Below, one piece after another: positions 11,691-22,374 of a stretch of DNA of 64,000 bases (position 1 is the first letter of the stretch; each line of letters begins with the position of its first letter). The notes beneath the pieces are model-generated. The model saw only the letters and a program-made list of their open reading frames with translations, ran no database searches and was not told where the DNA came from. The position numbers and the translations under genes are program-made. This stretch comes from Strongylocentrotus droebachiensis (lineage: Eukaryota > Echinodermata > Echinoidea > Camarodonta > Strongylocentrotidae): the NCBI GenBank assembly GCA_035222895.1, contig JAVYIG010002535.1:1-64000 (forward strand), written 5' to 3'.

Positions 11691-12430
11691 CTATGTTTCC
11701 CCTTTTTATAACTGTTTCTTTCATATGTAAAAGAGTAACAAGCAAAAAAAAAAAATCTTTAAGACAACCATGTAGCACTTGAAGTAGATATTCATTGATT
11801 TTAAAAACTAACTAACTAATGCTTGGAAACATTCGAGGTAATGATTATTATAAATTAAAAAACGCTTAAATACAGCCCAGGAATAGCACCTGAAGAACTC
11901 TCCGAACGCTGCTGAGATGTTTGAGATCACAGGATGGACATGATTTGCACAAGCAGACGATGTCCCATAACATCTCACCCATTTTCAGTGCCTGTTTTTC
12001 ATATTCTCTTGAGTTATTTCTGTTATTACTTCACTACTAGTCCTGTATAAGTTTTTCAGACCTGGAAAAGTTGTTTGCTTTGATTTGTTTTCTAATGGAT
12101 ATTGAATTAAATTCAGCTTGGTTGCCAGCTTGGCCACCTTGGGCAACTTTTTTAATAGCCATATTACCATAATCATCTAATAAGCATATATGTGCAATTT
12201 GTAATAATGTTGCTACTCTCAATCCAGGAAGCCTGAACACATGGATAATACGATTTTTCAAGGGTTTTCTATGACAAGGAATTCATTTATGACACCAATT
12301 TGTATTTGTAAGTAATACAACTAATATCAACTTTTCCAGCTCATGTACATGGTATATGGTACCGTCTACTGGACTATGCCGTCAGGCTAAATGTTAAATG
12401 TATTGCCTCACTGTAAACCCCGCGCATGTG
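11691..12430. other. Non-coding stretch, nothing recognised
   Basis: AT-rich. Short frames on the minus strand at 11985-12261 show no recognisable motif. Confidence 0.4.
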
Positions 12431-12434
12431 CCAC

Positions 12435-12600
12435 ATGCATATTCACATGTTCTACACATGTTTACATAATAACAGTGAAGGGATGTTCCTTTGTCTACCA
12501 CAGCAATTGTTGAGGATAGAATGAGGAACTGTTTATTTTGTCCTCTGCCTTTGTCCGTCATGTTCATAATGATATGGGCTCATGACAGTGATGTAGTCAT
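12435..12600. repeat. Dispersed repeat, related to 60842-61000 (inverted)
   Basis: The text around GGGATGTTCCTTTGTCTACCA and CAATTGTTGAGGATAGAATG matches the reverse complement of 60842-61000. Homology on the far side stops where the CG-rich element at 60056-60834 begins. Confidence 0.65.
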
Positions 12601-12754
12601 TATTCATTTATACACAAGTAGATCACTCCATGATACGCAGGTGGTATTATTTGAAAAGGGGAAACAAAGGATAATTATGTAGCACCTTCATCATTGTACG
12701 AGTGATTATTTCAAAATGTACAAAGTGGGACCTCTTATGCACGAGGAACTTTCG

Positions 12755-13440
12755 CTCCGTTCGGGCTGCGGTCGGGCTACCGACTTACCCCAGCGTGTGA
12801 CGTGCGTGCCCGGTACTGCCAACGTGCGCACAACGCACTGACTCCGTGCGTCTTTTAAATTTGTTTCCCAAGGTCACTTGCTCTACGGAAGGCGCACTTA
12901 GTACGTGTGTGCTGCGCACGTGATAAGTGCGTGGTCCATGCTTACTCGCCACTTACCCAGTTCAACTGTCCAATAAGCACGCAGAACTCACGTGGACCGC
13001 ACCGAGTAAGCACGTGCTCCGCACTTACAACGCACGTTGTGCGCACTGACTTATGCAGTATATAGTCTATGCGGTGGTATGGGCGGCATATTGATGCAGC
13101 AGCAGCTGGGACTTCTGGGGAACATCGGAATGTCGTCCTATATATACCCTGCCATCGAGCGGAAAAACCCACCGAGTTCGTCGCACGTGCATGCACTTAT
13201 AACGTGCGAGTGAGTAAGGACACCGTACGTGATCAGCACGTGTAAATACATCCTCCTTACGATAATGTGGCAAATACACGGATACCGTACGTTGTAAGCA
13301 CGTTGTAAGCACGTTCAACGCCCTTACCACGTGCGCAATGACGATGCACACGACCGATCACGGCCAGGCGTGGCGTGCGGGCCACGTACTTACACCGTGC
13401 GTGTGACGTGCGTTACCGGGACTTCCTCCCTGCCTTTGCC
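12755..13440. repeat. CG-rich block filled with GCACGTG/ACTTAC words
   Basis: Sharply richer in CG than its surroundings. Degenerate words such as TAAGCACGTGC, CACTTACAACGCACG and GTGACGTGCGT recur on both strands throughout. Minus-strand frames of 84-94 codons inside it are explained by the lack of AT-rich stops and show no domain. It resembles the interior of the element at 60056-60834, but no clear terminal inverted repeat was seen. Confidence 0.6.
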
Positions 13441-13784
13441 ACTCCCTCCCTACGTTTTTTGAAAAACGTGGCGGCCGTGGACACCCCACAAACCGTACAG
13501 ACTAAAAACACACACGCTTTGAAGATCTGTGGATTTTCGGGGTCATTTCGAATATGTGCTTAACCGTGAACTGGTCCATTAATTCATTCACCTATTATGA
13601 ATATTTGTATTTCAATAGTCAGAATACAAGTTGCATATATAAAGTGTGCCCATGTAGGTCGAGCCATACTACTTGTTCTCCATAACAACAACTAATATAT
13701 GTCGTTCGCATTCTGAAATAATTCGAATAGAGGCACTTCACAGATCAGTGCTTTTGGGGACATTCGGAATATTGCACGTTTGGT

Positions 13785-14733
13785 GGGTGTTTCCATTTAC
13801 TGTACCACTTCTTTCTGACCTACCTGACACACTTTAATCTGACACACTTTTTTCCTATTCACTTTCTACACAGAGGCATTTTCAAGAGCCATGATTTGTG
13901 ATTGGCTTTTTTGGTAGTAAATATTCATGGTTATGCAAATTATTAAGATCGCGACTCCTAGCCACGGCTGTCGGGCCGCAGCCGCTCCGCGCAGCCGCTC
14001 CGGCGCGCCGGTCAGCTGATCGACCTGCTGGGGCCTAATCATGCAACATGTGTGTCTGCATAGGACTTGTTTGTAGCATCAGAATTAGAAGTTTAGCCGT
14101 AGGTCTAGGCCTACATTAGTAGAAGTTGTACAGTGTTTCTTCACATGGTAATGTAGGCCTAGACCTACGGCTAAACTTCTAATTATGATGCTACAAACAA
14201 GTCCTATGCAGACACATGTTGCATGATTAGGCCCCAGCAGGTCGATCAGCTGACCGGCGTGGAGCGGAGCGGCTGCGGCCCCACATCCGTGGCTATAGGC
14301 TAGCAGTCGTGCAGTAACATAATGGCTGCGATCACCTTCATTGGGGGAAAAATCAACCCCGTTACCCCCTCAAAACATGATCCTGAGAACAAATATACGT
14401 CCGTTTCATAACATTTCAATATTACCAAACCAAGATGCATACCTCAGAAATTACAAAGCTAACTCATTATAACATATTCTCGCTCAAAGTGTCATTTTCA
14501 GGAACTTTTTGAAAAGTTGATCGTATTTTTCGCAAGACCAAAACAAAGGATATGTTCACTGTTCGCGCGTTCTTAATAATTCGCATAACCATGAATATTT
14601 ACTAGCAAAAAAGCCAATCACAACTCATGGCTCTTGAAAATGCCTCTGTGTAGAAAATGAATGGGAAAAAAGTGTGTCAGATTAAGTGTGTCAGGTAGGT
14701 CAGAAAGAAGTGGTACAGTAAATGGAAACACCC
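13785..14733. mobile_element. Foldback MITE with 9-bp target duplication
   Basis: Almost the whole 949 bp folds on itself. The ends are GGGTGTTTCCATTTACTGTA and its complement, and inner arms at about 13940-14116 and 14145-14310 meet at a loop near 14117-14144. ACGTTTGGT occurs at 13776-13784 and again at 14734-14742, a 9-bp target duplication. Long inverted repeats with a 9-bp duplication fit Mutator-like elements best. It lies 158 bp upstream of the gene A start codon. Confidence 0.9.
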
Positions 14734-14900
14734 ACGTTTGGTTAATATAGCCCTTGTGTATTTATAATGTATTTCCATTGGCCTGTGTGCGTATTTCGTG
14801 TCGTCTGTGTTACATGATTCTGTATTCGTAACTGGTGAATGAATCCAGGCAGTTCACGATTTTACAAAACTGTTGACACAGCTTTCCTAAACAGCGTAAG

Positions 14901-15088
14901 ATGGCTTATCATATTGGTCCATGGAAAATAGTACCTGCTTTGTTTCTGCAGACCTGTTTCTTCCTTGCGACGATAAAATCAATCGGGGTTTACTTTCCAG
15001 AACTTCGCAGAGACTTGGGAATCACAGCCACCGATTTGGGTATTACTTTGGGACTTGGGTATATTCGAAGCATTTTCGTTTGTGCCAG
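14901..15088 (+). CDS. Monocarboxylate-transporter-like protein, coding exon 1 (frameshifted)
   Basis: First coding exon of gene A, whose exons are 14901-15088, 18400-18543, 25926-26807 and 36825-36946 (about 444 aa if the shift is corrected). MCTs are 12-helix MFS carriers of the plasma membrane that move lactate, pyruvate or related molecules. The exon starts at ATGGCTTATC and gives TM1, including the MCT-like stretch SIGVYFPELRRDLGITATD. The usual N-terminal [DE]GGWGW signature is reduced to GPW. Frame 1 is open to the donor, but its last part (YIRSIFVCAR) is unlike MCTs. From 15064 the next frame reads FEAFSFVP and ends in the phase required by exon 2 at the donor CAG|GTATGT. A net +1 nt (or a 7-nt GGGTATA insertion) near 15057-15063 explains this. 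It may be a true lesion or a sequencing error. Confidence 0.75.
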
Positions 15089-15881
15089 GTATGTTGTTCC
15101 ATTTGATTACTAAGCCATACAGTGACAGAAAATGTAGAAAGCAAACCTATAATCATGTGAATTAAGATTATTGTCAATTAATTATTAAGAATCTGTGTAG
15201 AACACTGAACAAAAAAGATTTGCCAATACATTAGAATGTGTGAATAAATATTGTAAGGTTTTGGAATCATACAAATAGTATAAGCAATATGCCATCTGGT
15301 TATTGTAATCAAATTTAATGCATACGTCTTTGTGAAGTTCATCGTTACAAGCTGCTTATTTTGTGTTAGGTATGGATAGCTAAGTTTGTTTCCTACCTAT
15401 TCAAAACTAATGTATGCATTCGGACGATTGACATACAATTATCCATAACAGGTGAATGAAAATAATGCGAATAACTTAAAATCAAATAAATTCAAATTAT
15501 TTAATATCTATAAATCGACAGTGATATTATGCATTTCAGAAGGTAAGTTTGGACTGAACATTTCGTTTGGTGTAGAAAACTCACTATGAACATTACAGTG
15601 AAATATGGTATTTGATCATACTCACAAAATAATACAGGAACACTGGAGTTGTTCCAAAATGGCGCAAAAGTAAAGGCAACTGTAGACAGTCAAAACGACT
15701 GCTTTAAACTATTTTATGGGGTAGTAGAATCACAGTAAATCTCTTTTTAGGTATCAAAATATAATGATACTTTGCGGGTATGAGGCTTTGTTATCAAGAT
15801 ATGTCTTAGGTACCCAAAACATAATGTTATGGCCTAAATATCAAAGAGCAGGTTTTTCTCCATATTCCTCACAGGGGCCTC

Positions 15882-15923
15882 CCCCCCCCCCCCCCCCCCA
15901 AAAAAAAAAAAAAAAAAAAAAAA
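15882..15923. repeat. Poly(C)-poly(A) junction tract
   Basis: About 17 C directly followed by about 23 A. Similar junctions occur near 16840-16874, 32600-32630 and 36411-36436, and inverted (T then G) near 28850-28870 and 59170-59195. Confidence 0.9.
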
Positions 15924-15929
15924 CTTTAA

Positions 15930-16450
15930 AAATATCTTATAGTCAGACTAGATATAAACTCTCAAAGATACACTCATGAAACAAAAACTGTGCAGATAAA
16001 CTAGAGAAAGGCCGAGGTGGTGTCATAGGTAGACACTTTTTTCCGGCATATAAAAGTATTGATGACTGCTTTAAAGGGAGGCTTTACTACTGCAGCTAGA
16101 AGGAATTAGACCACCCAGAGAGCCATCTCATCAACTCAGCTCTCATTTAACATAAGAAAAAGAGGATCATGGGGGACCAACAGGCACCGATTTGGGAAGT
16201 TTTCTATATAGAGGGAGCAAGTAGCTACAAGTAGGACAGTGTGCCTTTAATATTCGATAAATAGTTGTTTTTATACGCTCTCGAGAAGGTTACAATTGGG
16301 CTATTGCCCTCGGCACGCCTCGGGCAATAACACGATTTTAACATTCCGTTGAGCGTATAAAAACAAACATTTCTCTCAAAACAGTCATTAATACTATACT
16401 GTTGTAATTTGGCGCTCTCGATCACTTTCGGTATGGTATATACGCTGTAG
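15930..16450. repeat. Dispersed repeat with internal palindrome, related to 43060-43290 (inverted)
   Basis: Text such as CTCTCAAAGATACACTCATGA, the GGCCGAGGTGGTGTCATA segment and the TTAATGACTG/CAGTCATTAA ends recurs in reverse complement at 43060-43290. Within it, 16240-16415 is an imperfect palindrome: TTTTTATACGCTCTCGAGAA answers GAGCGTATAAAAAC around a CGGCACGCCTCGGGC centre. Confidence 0.65.
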
Positions 16451-16924
16451 ACCGACTTGCCTTTAGGAGCTCGTCGAGGTACGGTATGGTTCGCTTTTGC
16501 ATGCTCTGGACCACCTCGGGAGGTGGTCTTCCGTGGCACCCTTCTAGCGCGGCATGGTACGGGTACGCTACGCTTGAAAAGAGCACTTAAAAAAAAAACT
16601 CTTAAAATTTATGCGCACACATGCACGTCACACCTCCCCACTCGAAACTGAAAGTTATGGAAGAACTTATCAGCAGAAACTGTTAACAAATATATGAATA
16701 CAGTATGCACCACATGTGCAGGTAGCAGAACACAATTTCACCTAATATGCCACGCTAGCAAATCCATTGAAGCTTCACTGAATATCTTTTAATAAACTCA
16801 TCCGGTTCTAGGACTACCCACTGCGCAATCACAATTACGCCCCCCCCCCCCCCCCCAAAAAAAAAAAAAAAAAATTGTCCAGCGCGTCTCAAAATGCATT
16901 GAAATACCTTTCTCTGGAACATCG

Positions 16925-17130
16925 CTATTTCAAATTTTCCTCGGGGGTGAATTGTCCTCGGGGGTAGTTGTCCTCTGGGGGTAATCGTCCTCGGGGGTAC
17001 TTGTCCTTCGGGGTTAATTGTCCTCTGGTGGTAATTCACCGGGGAGTAATTTTCTGGGGGTAATTGTCCTTGGGGGTATTTTCCGGAGGATAATAATATG
17101 GGGTGATTTTCCAGGGGCTAATTGTCCTGA
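16925..17130 (+). repeat. Minisatellite, unit about AATTGTCCTCGGGGGT
   Basis: About ten degenerate units of 15-20 bp, each with a GGGG(G)T core and TTGTCC or TTTTCC. The G runs are on the plus strand, which is the sense strand of gene A (intron 1). Confidence 0.85.
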
Positions 17131-17366
17131 TACGAACTCATCCTTTTATGATTTTATGGGAATTAAGAGTTCCTTTAACTCAACAATATTAACTTAGAAC
17201 TAATATGATTTCCGAAACATTTCTTTCTTCAAACAAGTATCCATTGCATAACAGTACTGGATACCATAGTGTAAGGATTCTTTTTCTTAAAACTAAATAT
17301 CATCACAACTGCCACACTGTTTAAACGTCTGCCTTTAAACGTAGGCACAAATTTCATTTACCTAGT

Positions 17367-17501
17367 CATGCTAGATCTGAAATACCTAATTCATCTTATC
17401 TTTTACACGTGCTAGATCTGAAATACCTTAATTCATCTTATCTTTTACACATGCTAGATCTGAAATACCTTAATTCATCTTATCTTTTACACATGTTTGT
17501 G
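17367..17501 (+). repeat. Three tandem copies of a 46-48 bp unit
   Basis: The unit starts TGCTAGATCTGAAATACCT and ends ATCTTATCTTTTACAC. Copies 2 and 3 are almost the same, and copy 1 lacks one T. Confidence 0.9.
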
Positions 17502-18399
17502 ATAACAACAATTACAGATGAAGCAATCACATACTTCAATGTAAATGTGCACATATCTGTAAACGCTTGCTTTCAAATATTCCCTCTATTCCTTATTTGG
17601 TGAAAAGATATTGTGCATGCTTCTGATGTGTATGAATTTTACTTGTTTGCCGATGATGAAATAGCTTTATTGTATAAAGTTAAACATCAGTTGTCGTTAA
17701 ATCTTTCAACAAAAAAATGTAATCTTTTGAACAAGGAAGGATTCCCCCACATTTAAGTGAACTACTAATTGATGATGTTATGATATGTTAAGTAGATAAT
17801 ATTACATTTCTAGATGTCACAATCAATTACTATCTTAAAATTAGTTTTCCTTATTTCAGTTTCAATCAAATCAAAGTTCTTTTTAACTTGTGACATGCTA
17901 AAATTGATTTATAATGATCAGGCGCGAACGCAGGAAAACAAAAGTCAAAGGGGGGGGGGGGGTGTTAATAACAAAATGTACACACTATATTCTCCACTCC
18001 TCCCCCCCACCCCGTCGAACAAAAACAATACCCCCCCCCCAACCCTGCTTGTTCGCCGCTAAATATTTTATCACGAGTTGGACAAAATATAAAAAGTGCT
18101 CCTTACAAAACTTGTGTGTGATATGTTTATATTGTGTAATTTCGTTCATGCAAGATTGGCAGAAAGTTTATTTACGGTAGGCAAAATGTTGATGTAAGGT
18201 TGGTAGAAACACATGCAACAGCACTTTCTCAGCGTGGGGGTTGTACATTCACCTCATGTGTTATTGACAGTACTAGAAATTTTGCAAGACGCAACCAAAG
18301 TACGGCGAGAGGTAACCATAGCAGAGAGGGAGAGAGAAAGATATGTTTTGTTAAAAGACATGGGTAGATTATATACTTTGTCTTTACGATTAATCACAG

Positions 18400-18543
18400 G
18401 TTCCTTTGTGGCGATTTTGAACCGTAATCATGGGATACAGCGTCCTCTTATAATAGGTGGAGCTATCTTAACATCTTTTGGTTTGATCTTATCATCACTA
18501 GTTGGTACCAGTGTACAACTTTCTATCTGTCTCGCGGCTTCTG
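18400..18543 (+). CDS. Monocarboxylate-transporter-like protein, coding exon 2
   Basis: A 144-nt phase 1-1 exon bounded by ATCACAG| and |GTAAGT. It encodes about residues 63-110: the end of TM2, the loop with NRNHGIQRPLIIGG, and TM3 (SFGLILSSLVG...). In MCTs this loop is the conserved cytosolic segment between helices 2 and 3 with an RP-V motif (here QRPLII). A 144-nt exon at this place is, to my knowledge, common in SLC16 genes. The flanking 5' frame that remains open upstream (from 18213) is intron. Confidence 0.85.
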
Positions 18544-19039
18544 GTAAGTGGTTATTACATTCTTTTCGCATTAAGTGCCTTTTTTCAACAATAAAATTGG
18601 TGTGATCGTTTCAAGATAAAGTGAGTTCTGGTCATGTGATTGCATAGTAAGAAAAGGGGGAACTTATTTAAAAAGGCTGATCAGGAAGCAGTAAGGATAA
18701 GTGTATACTGAAAGGTTTTGGAACAATCAACATGATAAGAAAGTGTCTTGCTAAAAGTCAAACCCACTGTACACGAAACTGCTCATATAGGGCTTCACCA
18801 TAATATGGCATGAAAGTGTGGTCCACAACCTCCAGGTTTTACTCATCATATTGAATTTGAGGGCATTTTATGAGCCATTCTTTGCAGGGGAATCTTTTTC
18901 TATGATAATCTTTCAAGAAGAAAAAAAGGGAATGAAAAAGACTCACTACTTTTCGACGATTCCCCCCAAATCAACCTTTTGTTTGATTATCCCATCTGTA
19001 CTTTGACGGGAAAATGTAATGTACGAGGCGGAACAGGAA

Positions 19040-19660
19040 GCTTAATTAAAACAATATGCACTGTGAGAAAAAAAGAAGCCAATACAATACTTTCTCACTC
19101 TACTGTCGAGTTTGAATATGTGAAAGCTCAAAGCTTTTACATCATTGGGTAATTCATTCCATCGTTTTGCTCCTCTCTATTCTAAACTTCTCTTTTTAAA
19201 GTTAGTTTTAACCGTTGGTAGTTTGATTTTAAAATATGAATGTTTTAAAACATAATTACTGTTACTCAATACAAGTTGGTTACATGTACTCTCTGGTAGC
19301 ATATCATGTGCAATTGTGTACATTATACGTAAAGTGCGTACATGTCACCTCTCCACAAGTCTTTTGACATTTAATTTTGTAAAAACAATGGATACAACCA
19401 ATCCACTTCTAATACACAACGAAGAGTTCTATTTTGAAGTTGTTGTAGATGGTCGTTAAGTAATTGTTCTTGACCAACGAATACATAATGTCGATACAAT
19501 GCCACCAGTTAATTGATTTTATATTTTTTACAAGAGCTTATATCAATATCATGTTCGGTCGATTTAATGTTCTGCTTAATAATAAATCCATACTTGTGTA
19601 ATACTCCCATTTCGCTGGCAAAGAACAATCGAATAAATATGCCGCCGCGTCCTTCATTGT
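19040..19660 (-). pseudogene. LINE C-terminal remnant
   Basis: The minus strand around 19130-19175 reads GAKRWNELPNDVKALS, the WNxLP motif found at the end of many LINE RT proteins (CR1/L2/Jockey-like). Upstream parts toward 19660 are too decayed to assign. Confidence 0.5.
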
Positions 19661-19982
19661 ATTAATGAAAGTAAACCTTTTTTTTTATTAAAGATGTGTA
19701 TTTTTAAAAGAGGTGTCGGCCTTTTGCTTAGGAGAGTTGTATTTCAATATCTTGTCTATGCGACGAATGTGTACGAAACATATTTAATTCGTTTCAATTA
19801 AATTGAATTAAATTCAAATGTATTGTTTCAAAAGGAATTCGTTGCGTTTACATGGATTATTCGCAAAAAAATGCAAATGTAACGTGATACATACACCATA
19901 AAACGAGTAAATGTATAGAAAGAATAAAAAAATGGCACTTTAACATTTACATAATGGTGTTTTCTCTAAATTTACATTATAT

Positions 19983-21620
19983 TCAATGCTTATTCATATT
20001 TTCTGAGTAATTACAAACACAATAATTAATATTATTGTTATCAATATTATTAAAATTATTATTATTGTTATAAGTTTGATCCGACCAGAAAACCACTTTC
20101 CTTCCTGAAATTCTCTTCCCCCACATGGCTACCCCTACGACAATTGGAAACAATTCCAAAAACCCAATTGAATAATGGGCATCAAGTACTTCCTCGGGCC
20201 AACGTGCCTGGGCCCACCGTGACTCAAAATATATGCCAAAGCCGATGCTTCCTGCTGCATCCGTGTAAAATTGAAAGAAATCATTCCGCCTCCATACGCT
20301 GTCTCCGAAGCAAACTGTCCCATTGAAATGCAGTAAGAACTCCCTCCATGCCAAGAGGTCAGCCTTGGCACCTTTTGAAATCCGAATTCTATGGTGGGCC
20401 TTGTGCACACCTCTCGTCAAGTCGATTAGTCTGCGGAGAAATGCCCTACCAGGACCTATAGCCTTACAGACAAAATTCAGACTGCCCGTAAGAGATTGCA
20501 ACTGCCTTAATGTCAACTTTGACTTGGACGCGAAATCATCCACCATGCTTAGCAAGACCCTCAGTTTCTCCTTAGGCACCCGCACCTGCAATTCGGTGGA
20601 GTCGATCTCCAATCCCAAGTAGGTAATAACCTGCACTGGGCCCTCCGTCTTCTCGTCAGCAATAGGGATGCCAAATCGATCACACATTGCCCTAAAGCAC
20701 CGCATCAGGTGGGCACATTCGTCAGCCGCCCTGCCCACGAAAAAGAAATCGTCGAGATAATGAAGGATGCCCTGTGATGACGCAATGCGTCGACAGCAGG
20801 CCTGTAAGAAGGAACTAAACCTCTCAAAAACTGCACAGGAAACCGAACAACCCATCGGCATACACCTGTCGAAGTAGAACTGACTGTCGAAACACATACC
20901 AAGGAGGTCAAAATCAGCTGGATTCACAGGCAACAATCGAAATGCTGATTTGATATCTGATTTCCCCATGAAGGCATTACGGCCGAGCGAGACCACTAAC
21001 TTGACCGCCTCGTCAAAGTCCGAATATCTGACAGTGCACTCCTCCCGATCTATGCAATCATTGACTGACGAGCCTTTAGGCGAAGATAAATGATGGATGA
21101 GCCGATACTCACCCTCTATGCGCTTTGGCACTAAACCTATAGGGGAGCAACGAAAATTATCAAAGGGGGGTGCAGAAAACGGGCCTACAATTCTCCCTAG
21201 CTGTACTTCTTTTTCGATTTTTCTCCGAATAATTTGGGGGTATTCATAAGCCGATTTCAAATTCCTAGCAGACATGGGCACGCGCTCCCCAGAGAACCCA
21301 AGCGAAAACCCATTCTTAAAACCCTCAATCAACTTTTCTCCTTCTGTATGCTTATCATAGGTGCGAAGGAAAGGCAACATGCGAACTAACATAATTGGAG
21401 TCGGCGCTAAAACTCTACTTGCTGGCGGAAGTTTGCCCCTTATTGCAGGCAAACTCCCCATGGGAGGCGGCTTCGCATTTAATGCATTTATGCAAATATT
21501 GGCAGCTTTTCCCTTTAACACATTTTCCGGCTGCATTAAAGGCAAAGCAGAAGCCTGGCCTAGATTGACGGCGGCTAGGGGCCGAACCCCCTCCTCGGCG
21601 CTGACCCGAGCTCCACCCAC
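19983..21620 (-). CDS. DIRS-like retroelement RT-RNase H ORF, truncated
   Basis: 545-codon frame on the minus strand. From the N terminus: a linker, then RT with GLVPKRIEGEYRLIHHLS, DIKSAFRLLPV, the MPMGCSVSCAVFERF stretch and the catalytic LHYLDDFFFVG box (about residues 285-300), followed by RNase H with FYTDAAGSIGFGIYF and ELFPIVVGVAMWG. This RT/RNase H type is that of DIRS/Ngaro-group elements, which carry a tyrosine recombinase instead of an integrase. The frame breaks off right after VVFWSD, where an (AAT)-rich tail encodes poly-Asn. The recombinase and the 3' part are missing. The start overlaps the gag frame by about 206 nt. It lies antisense in gene A intron 2. Confidence 0.85.
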   Translation of the reverse strand: MGGARVSAEEGVRPLAAVNLGQASALPLMQPENVLKGKAANICINALNAKPPPMGSLPAIRGKLPPASRVLAPTPIMLVRMLPFLRTYDKHTEGEKLIEGFKNGFSLGFSGERVPMSARNLKSAYEYPQIIRRKIEKEVQLGRIVGPFSAPPFDNFRCSPIGLVPKRIEGEYRLIHHLSSPKGSSVNDCIDREECTVRYSDFDEAVKLVVSLGRNAFMGKSDIKSAFRLLPVNPADFDLLGMCFDSQFYFDRCMPMGCSVSCAVFERFSSFLQACCRRIASSQGILHYLDDFFFVGRAADECAHLMRCFRAMCDRFGIPIADEKTEGPVQVITYLGLEIDSTELQVRVPKEKLRVLLSMVDDFASKSKLTLRQLQSLTGSLNFVCKAIGPGRAFLRRLIDLTRGVHKAHHRIRISKGAKADLLAWREFLLHFNGTVCFGDSVWRRNDFFQFYTDAAGSIGFGIYFESRWAQARWPEEVLDAHYSIGFLELFPIVVGVAMWGKRISGRKVVFWSDQTYNNNNNFNNIDNNNINYCVCNYSENMNKH

Positions 21621-22374
21621 CCCGAAAGGCTGGCTGCCGCTGTCGCTGTTGACCTCCTTGGGGGAGCCAGGCAGGGCCGGAGAACGGGCCAGCCCCGTAA
21701 CCGCGAAAGGGCTGCGCCGTTGCCACTAGCAACCAGAGCTCCGTGTCGACTGATCCCCACGACGCTTCAGGCCGAGTGGCTTGGCGCAACCGAAACTGAA
21801 TGTCGTACTCGCGCCAATTGTAGTTGGACGCCGCAGCCGTCCTCACTATGTTCATGTACTTAAGCAGCTCTCGCGACCGCGAACCATGCCTCTCTGTGTA
21901 AATTGACACAAAGGTCAACATCGCGCTCGTCCACTGCTCAATCGAGCGGATTGAAATTGGTCGAGATTGAGGGCGGAGGTGAAACCCCCCGTTTGACTGA
22001 TCAAACGCAAGTGTTAGATCATTTGACGTATGGTACCCTTCTTTGAGCATATGCCCCAGCTCGATAAATTCCCCCTTCCAAATTCGCTCGCGCAAAGCTT
22101 GGGGGACGGTGGATCCTAGCTCCCCACTAATGCCTTGCCGCATGTATGGCAGGCCTGGCTGGGGGAGATGGGGAGTGGTATTTAAAACAGGAGGGGAAGA
22201 AGCCTCCGTTGGAGGGGCAGTAAACGGTTCAATCGCGCCCATTTCCTCCCGACCTTTTAATTGCGCGTTTTCTAAACAAAGCGGCCACGACTCACCGGGT
22301 AGAATTCTGCCTTCCCCGTCGGTACGGACCCCAGGTAGACAGCCTCTGCTCGCACTTCCATCGCCGACACCCAT
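21415..22374 (-). CDS. DIRS-like retroelement gag ORF with zinc knuckle
   Basis: 319 codons from the ATG at 22374. The C-terminal part has CFAFNAAGKCVKGKSCQYLH followed by KCIKCEAASHGEFAC, a CCCH-plus-CxxC zinc motif typical of Gag in tyrosine-recombinase retroelements. Before it lies a Gly/Arg/Gln-rich RNA-binding-like stretch (RGGWSSGQRRGGG). The middle holds an alpha-helical capsid-like region (IRSIEQWTSAMLTFVSIYTE). The start codon overlaps the stop of the upstream frame as TGATG. The 3' end overlaps the RT frame, which is in another register. Higher GC than the host introns around it. Confidence 0.8.
   Translation of the reverse strand: MGVGDGSASRGCLPGVRTDGEGRILPGESWPLCLENAQLKGREEMGAIEPFTAPPTEASSPPVLNTTPHLPQPGLPYMRQGISGELGSTVPQALRERIWKGEFIELGHMLKEGYHTSNDLTLAFDQSNGGFHLRPQSRPISIRSIEQWTSAMLTFVSIYTERHGSRSRELLKYMNIVRTAAASNYNWREYDIQFRLRQATRPEASWGSVDTELWLLVATAQPFRGYGAGPFSGPAWLPQGGQQRQRQPAFRGGWSSGQRRGGGSAPSRRQSRPGFCFAFNAAGKCVKGKSCQYLHKCIKCEAASHGEFACNKGQTSASK

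Noticed and set aside
12942..13351. Overlapping 84- and 94-codon minus frames
   Set aside because: They come from CG-rich word-repeat DNA that lacks AT-rich stop codons; no conserved motif.
21361..21729. 122-codon plus frame in the DIRS-like element
   Set aside because: Antisense shadow of the gag/RT overlap.
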